A DNA stretch of 44,418 nt from CAZLBC01 sp964557575. GTDB taxonomy: Bacteria; Planctomycetota; Phycisphaerae; SM23-33. The DNA is taken from NCBI GenBank assembly GCA_964557575.1, contig CAZLBC010000034.1, positions 1-44,418 on the forward strand. The letters run 5' to 3'. The notes below the pieces were generated by a model, which saw nothing but the letters and a program-made list of their open reading frames with translations, did not search any database and was not told where the DNA came from. The translations under genes and the position numbers were made by a program. This document shows positions 25,331 through 33,908 of the stretch, piece by piece; position 1 is the stretch's first letter, and every line of letters begins with the position of its first letter.

Positions 25331-25490
25331 TTATTGTTCGCGCAGGCGCCGTCCGACGTCCTTCAGCGTCTTGACGTCGTCGGGGTGTATCGAGCCGTCC
25401 GGGAGCGGGCCGGTGTTCAGGAGCAGGTTGGCTCCCATCTTCTTCGCCCCCGCGAGCATTCCCCTGACGTCGTCATATAGTAGTAAACGG
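25331..25490 (-). pseudogene. C-terminal relic of a GH29 alpha-L-fucosidase gene
   Basis: About 50 codons ending at TAA 25333-25331 encode MLAGAKKMGANLLLNTGPLPDGSI, followed by HPDDVKTLKDVGRRLREQ. This is the conserved end of the GH29 barrel (the GxNLLLNxGPxxDG motif and the terminal helix). Upstream on the minus strand the resemblance stops after a YDDVRG segment near 25480-25490, and the frame runs on into unrelated sequence and the DUF4838 promoter region. The barrel with the catalytic Asp is missing, so this is a fragment of a once complete gene of more than 1.2 kb. Confidence 0.7.
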
Positions 25491-25600
25491 TCAACACGAA
25501 CACAACATTCCGGCGGATTCGCAAGATCTTTGCCCCGGTAGACCGGCACCGCCGGCGAAGCGAATAACGTCGGCACCGCAGCCGGAACCCTATTTATGAT

Positions 25601-25629
25601 TTGAGCGCGGGGGTCGCATCCCCTAAGAT
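25601..25629 (+). promoter_or_regulatory. putative promoter of the DUF4838/GH115-like operon
   Basis: TTGAGC (25601-25606) and TAAGAT (25624-25629) with a 17-base spacer, 38 bases upstream of the ATG at 25668. Confidence 0.48.
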
Positions 25630-25667
25630 ATATTTGCGCGCGGCCCGCAGACCCGAGGGAGGCGACC

Positions 25668-28232
25668 ATGTTCGGAAAAAAGAGGAGCACCACCGCCGGT
25701 GTCCGGTTCGTCCTCTGCCTGGTCGCCGTTTTTGCCCCGCTGCGCGCCGGGGCCGGTGAACCACCGCCCGCAACGCCGCGCGCAACGGTCCTCCTCGCCG
25801 AGGGCGGGAAGGCCCGCATGCCGGTCGTCACCGCCGCCGACCCCGGCGAGCGGGTCGCGCAGGCCGCGGCGGACCTGGCGGCGATGCTCGGCCGGATCAC
25901 CGGCGCGGACTTCGCGGTCTCCGGCGGCAGCGGCAAGACGGGTATCGCCGTCGGGCGCCCCGGGGATTTCCCGGCCCTGAAACCGGACGGCGCGTTCGGC
26001 GGCGGCATTGCCGGCCGGGAGGCCTACCTCCTGCGGTCCCGCGCCGACGGCCTCCTGGTCATCGGGGCGACGGAAACCGCGGTCGAAGACGCGGTCTGGG
26101 ACCTGCTGTGGCGGATCGGCTACCGCCAGTTCTTTCCGGGCGAAACCTGGGAGGTGGTCCCCGCAGTGCCCCGCCTTCAGATTGCCCTCGACGTCCGGGA
26201 ACGGCCGGACTACTGCTCCCGGCGGATCTGGTACGGCTACGGCCTCTGGGACTACAACCGCGAACCCTACCGGCGCTGGTGCGTCCGAAACCGGGTCCGC
26301 CAGGGCCTCCGGCTGCACACCGGCCACGCCTACGGCGGCATCATCGCAAAAAACAAAACGGCCTTCGCGGCGCACCCCGCGTACTACGGCCTCGTCGACG
26401 GAAAGCGGACGTCCTCGAAGCTCTGCATCGGGAACCCGGATCTCCGGAAGCTGGTCTGCGACTACGCCGTCTCCGTCTTCGACCGCGACCCCGACCGCGA
26501 CAGCATCTCCATGGACCCGAGCGACGGGGGCGGGTGGTGCGCGTGCCCGCGGTGCGCGGCGCTGGGGTCGGTCAGCGACCGCGCGGTCACCCTGGCCAAC
26601 GCGGTCGCCGCCGCGATCAACGAAAAATACGACGATAAGTACGTGGGCATGTACGCCTACAACTACCACTCCCCGCCGCCGAACGTGACGGTCCATCCCA
26701 ACGTGATCATCAGCGTCGCCACGGCCTTCATCAAGGGCGGGCTGACGCTCGACGAGATCATCGGCGGGTGGGCCCGGCAGGGCGCGACGATCGGCATCAG
26801 GGAATACTACAGCGTCAACACCTGGAGCCGCGACCTGCCCGGCACGGCGCGGGGGGGCAACCTGGCATACCTCGCCCGGACCATCCCGGCATTCCACGAG
26901 CAGGGCGCGCGGTTCATGTCGGCGGAGTCGGGCGACTGCTGGGGCCCCAACGGCCTCGGCTACTACGCGGCCGCGCGGCTGCTTTGGGACGTCGACGAGG
27001 CGCGGCGGGTCGACCGGATCGTCGACGATTTCCTTGACCGGGCCTTCGGTACCGCGAAGGAGCCCATGCGGGAGTTCTACCGCCTCATCGACGGCGCGCA
27101 TACCGTGCTGGTCTTCGAGGACCGGCTCGCCCGCATGTTCCGGGCCCTGGCCGCCGCCCGGCGGGCGACCGGCGACGCCCGCGTCAGGGGCCGGATCGCG
27201 GACCTGGTGCTCTACTGCCGGTACGTCGCGCACTACGACGCCTACCGCCGGGCCGAGGGGGACGCCCGGCAGGCGGCCTTCGAAGCGCTGATCCGGCACA
27301 CCTACCGCATGCGCGAGACGATGATGGTACACGCCAGGGCCCTCTACCGCGACCTGGTCCGCCGGGACAAGAAAGTATCAATCCCCGAAAACGCGACCTG
27401 GAACGTCCCGGAAGAGAAGAATCCCTGGAAGTCGAGCGCCCCCTTCACGCAACCTGAGATAGAAGGGTTGCTGAAAGAGGGCATTGAAACATACCGGCCC
27501 GTCGAACCGGGATTCGAGACGGTTCGCTTCAGCCGCGATCTCGTCCCGGCCGCGCCGCTGGGCCTCGACGACGTCCCGGCGGGAACAGTCCCTCCCGGCC
27601 GGGGGACCCGGCGATTCTTCACCTGGGTCGATACGGCCCCCGCCGCGATCGAACTCCGCGTGACCGGCGGCCTGATCGCCCACTACCGCGACCGCGGCAA
27701 CGTCCGGATCACCCTCTCCCGGATAGCGGGCGACGGCGACCGCCGGGAAACCGTGGTAGACCGGGACCGCAGCGTCGCCCCCGACGGGAAGGAGCGCACC
27801 GTCATCCTGCGGGCGCGGGAGACCGGCCTGCACGCGATCACCGTCGCCGACGGCAAGGACCGGACGCGGGTGGACTGGGACGCGGGGCTGCCGATGACGA
27901 TCGTTTCGACCGTTGAAGAGCCGGCCGGCCTCGGGGTCAGGGCCACCCTTTATTTTTACGTGCCGAAGGGCACCGCGGTCCTCGGCCTCTACGCGAAGGG
28001 AGGCGGCAGCCTCATCGATCCGGACGGAAACGAAGCGGCCGTCTTCGCCGCGCGGCGCGGCGCGTTCCACCGGATCGCCGTCCGCCCCGGACAGGACGGG
28101 CGGCTGTGGAAGTTCCACAACAGTTTCGGAACGCGGCTGCTGATGACGGTCCCCCCCTGCCTGGCCCGCCGCCCGTCCGAGCTGCTCCTGCCCCGCGCGG
28201 TCGTGGCGGCGGACGCGAAACACGGGGAGTGA
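25668..28232 (+). CDS. exported DUF4838 protein (alpha-glucuronidase/GH20-like fold)
   Basis: An 854-residue protein with a Sec signal (FVLCLVAVFAPLRAGAG). Residues about 40-165 are a GH20b/GH67-type N-terminal domain (AAADLAAMLGRITGADFAV, TETAVEDAVWDLLWRIGYRQFFPGETWEVVP). Residues about 190-480 match DUF4838, a TIM barrel related to GH20 and GH67 enzymes, with RWCVRNRV, HTGHAYGGII and the conserved SMDPSDGGGWCACPRC. The C-terminal 250 residues look beta-rich and may bind carbohydrate. DUF4838 is not biochemically assigned. The gene is followed after 7 bases by the GH115-like fusion, whose second half has the same two-part plan, so both proteins likely attack the same decorated polysaccharide. 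ATG at 25668 has a GGGAGG site. Confidence 0.88.
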   Translation: MFGKKRSTTAGVRFVLCLVAVFAPLRAGAGEPPPATPRATVLLAEGGKARMPVVTAADPGERVAQAAADLAAMLGRITGADFAVSGGSGKTGIAVGRPGDFPALKPDGAFGGGIAGREAYLLRSRADGLLVIGATETAVEDAVWDLLWRIGYRQFFPGETWEVVPAVPRLQIALDVRERPDYCSRRIWYGYGLWDYNREPYRRWCVRNRVRQGLRLHTGHAYGGIIAKNKTAFAAHPAYYGLVDGKRTSSKLCIGNPDLRKLVCDYAVSVFDRDPDRDSISMDPSDGGGWCACPRCAALGSVSDRAVTLANAVAAAINEKYDDKYVGMYAYNYHSPPPNVTVHPNVIISVATAFIKGGLTLDEIIGGWARQGATIGIREYYSVNTWSRDLPGTARGGNLAYLARTIPAFHEQGARFMSAESGDCWGPNGLGYYAAARLLWDVDEARRVDRIVDDFLDRAFGTAKEPMREFYRLIDGAHTVLVFEDRLARMFRALAAARRATGDARVRGRIADLVLYCRYVAHYDAYRRAEGDARQAAFEALIRHTYRMRETMMVHARALYRDLVRRDKKVSIPENATWNVPEEKNPWKSSAPFTQPEIEGLLKEGIETYRPVEPGFETVRFSRDLVPAAPLGLDDVPAGTVPPGRGTRRFFTWVDTAPAAIELRVTGGLIAHYRDRGNVRITLSRIAGDGDRRETVVDRDRSVAPDGKERTVILRARETGLHAITVADGKDRTRVDWDAGLPMTIVSTVEEPAGLGVRATLYFYVPKGTAVLGLYAKGGGSLIDPDGNEAAVFAARRGAFHRIAVRPGQDGRLWKFHNSFGTRLLMTVPPCLARRPSELLLPRAVVAADAKHGE

Positions 28233-28239
28233 TGATATC

Positions 28240-31200
28240 ATGATGAAAACAACCATGAGCACTGTCGTTTGCGTCGCATGCCTGTGCGCCGGGAACCTGC
28301 CGGCGCTGGAACCCGGCACAGGCTATTCCCTCGTCGGCGAAATCAAGCCCCGCCACGCGAAGGACATCACGTCTTCCAACTGGTCGGTCGGCGCGGAGAC
28401 CATGGGCCGGGACTACACCATATACGCCAACTGGAAATCGTACCTCGGGCCGCTCGGCGTCAAGAAGGCCCGCATCCAGTCGGGCTGGGCCAAGACCGAA
28501 CGGCGGAAGGGCAGGTACGACTGGGCGTGGCTCGACGAGATCATTCCTGACATGGTTGCCCGGGGCGTGGAGCCGTGGGTCTGCCTGTGCTACGGCAACC
28601 CGGTCTACCCGGGCGGGGGCGGCACCGGTCTCTCCGGCGGGCTGCCCGCCTCGCCGGAGGCCCGCGCGGCATGGGAGCGCTTCGTCGCCGCGTTCGTCGA
28701 CCGCTACAAGGAACAGGTAGACGAATGGGAGATCTGGAACGAGCCCGGGCTGCACGGATCAAACAGCGCGGGAACATACGCCGCGTTCTTCATGCGCACC
28801 GCGCGCGTGGTCCGAAAGAAACAACCGAAGGCGACGATCATCGGCCTGGCGCTGCCCGGGATTCCCCTGTCGTTCGCAAAGGGATTTTTCGAACACCTGA
28901 AAAAGAAAGACGCCTTCGACCTGCTCGACGTGGTCAGCTACCATCCCTACTCCTACAATCCCGACGACAGTTACGGGGCGGTCAGGAAGCTCCGGGACCT
29001 GGCGACGTCATACGCCCCGCACGTGACGATCTTCCAGGGAGAAAACGGCGCCCCCTCGATCGGCGGGAAGTTCGGGGCACTGTCGAACTACCGGTGGAAC
29101 GAGCAGCGCCAGGCCAAGTGGGCCGTCCGGCGCCTGCTCGGCGACCGCGGCCATGACATCCCGTCCTCCTACTTCGCGATCTGCGACATGATCTATACCG
29201 TGGGGGCCAAGGGGCGGGACGCGGACATGCGCGACGACCCGGGCTCGGTGCGCACGCGCCTGAACAGCAAGGGGCTCCTGGCGGTCAGGCCCGACAAGAC
29301 CGTCGACCACCCGAAGCGGGCATACCGGGCCGTCCAGAACGTGACGGCCGTGTTCGACAGCCGCCTGACGCGGGTAACCGAAAAGACCTGCACGCTCACC
29401 GGGGGCCGGCCGAAGACGCGTTACCCCGTATTCCACTATCGCTCGGATGCCGGCGCCCACGTGATCACGCTCTGGCGCGGCAGCGACCGGCCGGGGGAGG
29501 ATACCGCGGTCGAGCGGTTCCGGTTGACGGTCGACAACGCGACGTTCGCGCAGCCGGTCCTGGTCGACATGCTCACGGGCGCCGTGTTCGGCATCGACGC
29601 CGGCCTGTGGGAGCAGCGGGCCGACACCGCGATATTCAGGAACGTCCCCGTCTACGACTCGGTCGTCCTGGTCGCCGAGCGGGGGGCGCTGCCCCTGAAA
29701 ACGACGGCGAAGCAGCCCGCCGCCCCCGCTCTCGATATCGGCGGCGCCGTGACGGTGCGCTGCGACACCGAAAACACGGCGGTCAGGCTGGCGGTCGCGG
29801 ACCTAATCGCCGACCTGGAGAAGGTGCTGGGGAAACCGGCGCGGCACGTCGCTTCCGGTCCCGCGGGGATCGTGGTCACCGTCGACGGGACCATCGGCGG
29901 CCGGGAACGCTGGACCCGGGACGTCACGAAGGAAACGGTGACGATCGCGGGCAGCGACGCCCTCGGGGCGGTGTTCGGCGTCTACGCATTCGCCCGGGAC
30001 GCGCTGGGCGTGGATCCGCTCTGGTTCTGGAAGGACCTGCCCCCGGAGAAACGGGACCGCATTCGCGTGACCGTCGGCCGGACCGCATCCGCGCGACCCG
30101 TATTCCGCTATCGCGGCTGGTTCGTCAACGACGAGGACCTGCTGACCGAGTGGAAACAGCCGTCGGGGAAGCGGTTCATACGCTACCCGTTCTACGATCG
30201 GGTGATCGCGATCGATGTCGCGGACCGGATCTACGAGGCCCTGCTTCGTTCGGGGGGCAACCTGGTGATACCGGCGTCGTTCGTGGACGTGATGAATCCG
30301 CCGGAGGCGGCTCTGGTTCGCCGGGCGGCGGCGCGCGGGTTGTACGTCACCCAGCACCACATCGAGCCACTGGGCGTGAGTCATTTCGGATTCGAGAATT
30401 ACTGGGAGAACAAGGGGAAGAAACAGGCGTTCAGCTACGGAGACAACCCCGACAGCGTCCGCGAGGCCTGGCGCGCGTTCGCCGGGCGGTGGGCCGCGCT
30501 GGCGGGCGACCGCGTGGTCTGGCAACTCGGCCTGCGGGGCAAGGGCGATACCGCGATCTGGAACAGCGACCGATCCGTCAGCCGAACCCAAGCCGGAACA
30601 TTCATCAGCCGCGCCGTGGCCGAACAGTTTGACATCGCGCGGCAGGCCGACCCGCGGCCCGATCCGCCCGCGACGACGACACTCTGGCTCGAGGGATCGA
30701 CGCTCATGAGCGACGGCAGCCTGACATTCCCCGAAAACGTCACGATCGTCTTCGCCGACGAGGGCGCCGGCCAGCAGATGCAGGAGGATTTCGCCACGAC
30801 CCCGCGGCGGCCCGGCCGCGCGTACGGCGCGTACTACCACGTGGGATTCTGGTCGCGCGGATCGCACCTGCTCCAGGGAACGACGCCCCGGCGCGTCAAG
30901 GAGGTCTTCGACCGAATCGTCGCAAAGGGCGACACGGCATACGCGATTATCAACGTCTGCAACATCCGGGAGCACGTCCTCGGCATCGCGGCCTGCATGA
31001 AGGCGATGCACGGGCGGCTCGATCCCGACCGGTTCATGCGCGAGTGGCGCCCGCCCTGCCTTCAGGCGTCGTACGACCTGCTGCTGGACAGCTTCATCCC
31101 GCTCGGTGCCGGCCGCCTGCTCCAGGACGGCGCCGTTTTCCAGGCGATCCGGCGGGGGATCGAGACGCTCTCCGCGGGAAAGACGATCCGGGGCGGACTG

Positions 31201-31542
31201 ACAACCGCCGCCTTCGACGCGTCGATCAGGAAACTCGACCGGCTCATCGCCGGCTACCCGGCCGACCGGATCCCGCCCCGCATGCGCGACTTCTACGACG
31301 TGCACCTGCTGACCCAGGCGCGAATGTGGCGGGCGCTGCTGAAGTGCATCCGCGACCTCAAGCTGGTCGGCAAACCGCCGGGAAGCCTGGCGAAGGCGGA
31401 AACGGCGCTGGAGGAATTCATCGACGCGCGATCGCGCGCGGCGCGCGGGCGGTGGAAGCACTGGTACCGGGGCGACAAAAAGGTCAATGCCCCCCGGATA
31501 CTCCGGCGCATCCGGGCGATCAGGCGACAGCGCGGGCAATAG
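28240..31542 (+). CDS. bifunctional clan-A TIM-barrel / GH115-like hydrolase fusion
   Basis: An 1100-residue exported protein (leader TMSTVVCVACLCAGNLPAL). Residues about 30-470 form a clan-A beta/alpha barrel of the GH39/GH5 kind: Glu168 in EIWNEPG is the likely acid/base and Glu268 in IFQGENGAP the likely nucleophile. Residues about 490-1090 resemble GH115 xylan alpha-1,2-glucuronidases: an N-terminal domain like GH20b (AVADLIADLEKVLG, AVFGVYAFARDALGVDPLWFWKDLPP), then FRYRGWFVNDEDLL near 620, ITPASF-like NLVIPASFVDVMNPPEA, THH-like YVTQHHIEPLGVSHFGFENYW and WQLGLRGKGDTAIW. The two catalytic modules point to a substrate with a main chain cut by the first and uronic-acid side groups removed by the second. 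I do not know this exact fusion as a described family. It lies in an operon with DUF4838. Confidence 0.8.
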   Translation: MMKTTMSTVVCVACLCAGNLPALEPGTGYSLVGEIKPRHAKDITSSNWSVGAETMGRDYTIYANWKSYLGPLGVKKARIQSGWAKTERRKGRYDWAWLDEIIPDMVARGVEPWVCLCYGNPVYPGGGGTGLSGGLPASPEARAAWERFVAAFVDRYKEQVDEWEIWNEPGLHGSNSAGTYAAFFMRTARVVRKKQPKATIIGLALPGIPLSFAKGFFEHLKKKDAFDLLDVVSYHPYSYNPDDSYGAVRKLRDLATSYAPHVTIFQGENGAPSIGGKFGALSNYRWNEQRQAKWAVRRLLGDRGHDIPSSYFAICDMIYTVGAKGRDADMRDDPGSVRTRLNSKGLLAVRPDKTVDHPKRAYRAVQNVTAVFDSRLTRVTEKTCTLTGGRPKTRYPVFHYRSDAGAHVITLWRGSDRPGEDTAVERFRLTVDNATFAQPVLVDMLTGAVFGIDAGLWEQRADTAIFRNVPVYDSVVLVAERGALPLKTTAKQPAAPALDIGGAVTVRCDTENTAVRLAVADLIADLEKVLGKPARHVASGPAGIVVTVDGTIGGRERWTRDVTKETVTIAGSDALGAVFGVYAFARDALGVDPLWFWKDLPPEKRDRIRVTVGRTASARPVFRYRGWFVNDEDLLTEWKQPSGKRFIRYPFYDRVIAIDVADRIYEALLRSGGNLVIPASFVDVMNPPEAALVRRAAARGLYVTQHHIEPLGVSHFGFENYWENKGKKQAFSYGDNPDSVREAWRAFAGRWAALAGDRVVWQLGLRGKGDTAIWNSDRSVSRTQAGTFISRAVAEQFDIARQADPRPDPPATTTLWLEGSTLMSDGSLTFPENVTIVFADEGAGQQMQEDFATTPRRPGRAYGAYYHVGFWSRGSHLLQGTTPRRVKEVFDRIVAKGDTAYAIINVCNIREHVLGIAACMKAMHGRLDPDRFMREWRPPCLQASYDLLLDSFIPLGAGRLLQDGAVFQAIRRGIETLSAGKTIRGGLTTAAFDASIRKLDRLIAGYPADRIPPRMRDFYDVHLLTQARMWRALLKCIRDLKLVGKPPGSLAKAETALEEFIDARSRAARGRWKHWYRGDKKVNAPRILRRIRAIRRQRGQ

Positions 31543-31571
31543 TGACGGTGGAACTGATTTTTCGCGGGTTT

Positions 31572-31601
31572 TTCGTGTCAAAAGGCCGCAGATGGTACAA
31601 T
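31572..31601 (+). promoter_or_regulatory. possible promoter of the FAD-oxidoreductase operon
   Basis: A clear -10 TACAAT (31596-31601) with a weak -35 (TTCGTG, 31572-31577, 18-base spacer), 53 bases before the ATG at 31655. The 112-base gap after the GH115-like gene also argues for a new transcription start. Confidence 0.38.
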
Positions 31602-31654
31602 AGCTTTGTAACAGCGCAACCTGCCGGACACCACACGGTACACGGAGAATAACC

Positions 31655-33874
31655 ATGACACTGACCCGCATCATTCCCGCGACACTCGCCCTGGTCGCTT
31701 CCGCGGCCGCCGCCCCGGCCGCCGAGAACCTCCTGCTGGAGGCCGAGGGATTCGACCGGAAGGGCGGCTGGAAGGTCGACCAGCAGTTCACCCACATCGT
31801 CGGCTCTCCCTACCTGCTGGCCCACGGGATGGGGAAACCGGTCGAGAATGCCGCGACCGCCGCCACTTTCCCCGAGACCGGGACCTACCGGCTGTGGGTG
31901 CGGACCCGCGACTGGGTCCCGGGCGACTGGGAGGCCCCGGGCCGGTTCCGCGTCATCGTCGACGGCGCGCCGGTCGAGACGGTCTTCGGGACGAAGGCCG
32001 GCTGGGGCTGGCAGGACGGGGGAACGGTTACCATCGGCACAAAAGACGTCACCGTTGAACTCGATGACCTGACGGGTTTCGACGGGCGCTGCGACAAGCT
32101 CTTTTTCACCACCGACACCGCCGCCCGCCCGCCGAACGAGATCGCGGCGCTGCGCAAATGGACCAACCGGCTGCTGGGGCGTCCGGCGGTGCCCCCGTCG
32201 GCGGGCCGGTTCGACGTGGTTATCGTCGGCGGCGGCATCAGCGGCTGCGCGGCGGCCCTGGCGGCGGCGAATAAAGGACTGGCGGTCGCCCTGATCCAGG
32301 ACCGGCCCGTCCTCGGCGGCAACGCCAGCAGCGAGGTGCGGGTCCACACGCTCGGCGTTCACGGCAAGGGGGCGGCCATCCTGCGGAAAATAGACAGCCG
32401 CCACTGGCCCAACGGCTCGGCCGAGGCGATACCGGACACGAAGAAACGCCACGCGGCGATGGACGCCGCCGCGAACGTCAGGCAGTTCCTCTGCCGCCGG
32501 GCCTGCGCCGTCAACAAAAAGGGCAACCGGATCGAGAGCGTCGACGCCCGGCACATCGAGACCGGCCGGACGCTGCGGTTCCGCGCCCCGGTCTTCATCG
32601 ACTGCACCGGCGACGGCTGGATCGGGTACTGGGCCGGCGCCGACTACCGGTACGGCAGGGAGTCCCGCGACAGGCACGGCGAGGCGTGGCCGCAGAAGGG
32701 CGAACTCTGGTCACCCGCGAAGCCCGACAACCGCGTCATGGGCTCGTCGGTGCTGTGGAACACGGAGGAGGCGGACGTCGAAACGGATTTCCCCGCGGTC
32801 CCCTGGGCCATGGACGTCGCCGGGGACAAGGCCGCGGTTTCCGGGGAATGGTACTGGGAGTACTCCGCCAACGACAAGCACCAGGTCTACGACGCCGAGG
32901 AGATCAGGGACCACCTGCTCCGGGCGATCTACGGCTCGTTCGCCAATGCCAAGCGGAACAGGAAGCACGCCAAGCGCCGGCTGAAGTGGGTCGCCTACAT
33001 CGCCGGCAAGCGGGAGTCACGCCGCCTGGTGGGCGACTACGTCTACACCATGACGGACGCCACCGAACGGCGGACTTTCCCCGACACCGTCGTCGAGGAG
33101 AAACGGGCCATCGACGTCCACTACCAGCGGAAACTGAAGGGATCGAAATACGATTTCCTCTCCGAGGCCATCTTCAAGCGAACGGGAAAGTACTACATCC
33201 CCTTCCGCTGCCTCTACTCCCGGAACGTCGAGAACCTGATGATGGCGGGGCGGTGTTTCAGTTGTTCCCACATCGGGCTGGGCGGGCCGCGGGTGATGAA
33301 CACCTGCGGCCAGATGGGCATCGCCACGGGATACGCCGCGGCGCTGTGCGTGAAATACGAGACCACCCCGCGGGGCGTCTACGAGGAGTACCTCGACGAA
33401 CTCCGCGAGATCATCGGCTACGGCCCCGCCGGCGAACAGCAGCCGGCCGGCGCCGTCCGGCACACGGCGAACATCGACGCGAAGACACTCACCCGCTGCG
33501 CCGACAAGTACGCGATACAGACCCTGCCCGGCGAGTTGAAGGGCCTCGACGCCGTCGCCGTCCCCCGCGGCGACTCGGGCGCCCCCGCCCCCGGGTTAAC
33601 CTTCACGGTCAACCTGCCCGTGACTGTGTATCTCCTGGTCCACGACCGCGGGAACTATACGCCGCCGAAAGAGTGGAAAAAGACCGACCTGTCGGTCACC
33701 TGGTTCGGCGGCACACACAGCGACACCGTCTACCGGCGGGACGTCCCGGCCGGGACGGTCGCCGTCCCGGGCCACCGGGGCACCGACGGGCCGCATTGCG
33801 GCGTTCCGAACATGGCGATCGTGAAGGCCCGCGTCAAAAAACAGTCGGCACTGAAGATCACCCCGGCCGAGTAG
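31655..33874 (+). CDS. exported FAD-dependent oxidoreductase with N-terminal beta-sandwich
   Basis: A 739-residue protein with a Sec signal (RIIPATLALVASAAAAPA). Residues about 25-160 form a CBM6/35-like or NPCBM-like beta-sandwich (LLLEAEGFDRKGGWKVD, TGTYRLWVRTRDW, RVIVDGAPVETVFG). The FAD-binding Rossmann motif follows at about 190-197 (DVVIVGGGISGCAAALAAA), then PVLGGNASSEVRVHTLG and FIDCTGDGWIGYWAGA, the signature of the FAD_oxidored group (PF12831) common in Planctomycetes. The family has unknown substrates; an oxidation of a sugar or glycan is plausible from the neighbours. The ATG has GGAGA 8 bases upstream. It is followed by the ceramidase-like and esterase genes on the same strand. 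Confidence 0.88.
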   Translation: MTLTRIIPATLALVASAAAAPAAENLLLEAEGFDRKGGWKVDQQFTHIVGSPYLLAHGMGKPVENAATAATFPETGTYRLWVRTRDWVPGDWEAPGRFRVIVDGAPVETVFGTKAGWGWQDGGTVTIGTKDVTVELDDLTGFDGRCDKLFFTTDTAARPPNEIAALRKWTNRLLGRPAVPPSAGRFDVVIVGGGISGCAAALAAANKGLAVALIQDRPVLGGNASSEVRVHTLGVHGKGAAILRKIDSRHWPNGSAEAIPDTKKRHAAMDAAANVRQFLCRRACAVNKKGNRIESVDARHIETGRTLRFRAPVFIDCTGDGWIGYWAGADYRYGRESRDRHGEAWPQKGELWSPAKPDNRVMGSSVLWNTEEADVETDFPAVPWAMDVAGDKAAVSGEWYWEYSANDKHQVYDAEEIRDHLLRAIYGSFANAKRNRKHAKRRLKWVAYIAGKRESRRLVGDYVYTMTDATERRTFPDTVVEEKRAIDVHYQRKLKGSKYDFLSEAIFKRTGKYYIPFRCLYSRNVENLMMAGRCFSCSHIGLGGPRVMNTCGQMGIATGYAAALCVKYETTPRGVYEEYLDELREIIGYGPAGEQQPAGAVRHTANIDAKTLTRCADKYAIQTLPGELKGLDAVAVPRGDSGAPAPGLTFTVNLPVTVYLLVHDRGNYTPPKEWKKTDLSVTWFGGTHSDTVYRRDVPAGTVAVPGHRGTDGPHCGVPNMAIVKARVKKQSALKITPAE

Positions 33875-33908
33875 CGCGCCGGGCGATACGGATACCGGAG
33901 ACGGCGCA

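Noticed and set aside
25623..27332. A 569-codon open frame on the minus strand
   Set aside because: Antisense to DUF4838, which has a signal peptide, a ribosome binding site and a conserved motif.
29803..31797. A 664-codon open frame on the minus strand
   Set aside because: Antisense to the GH115-like half and the next gene's start; composition is that of a mirror frame and no domain or signal is seen.
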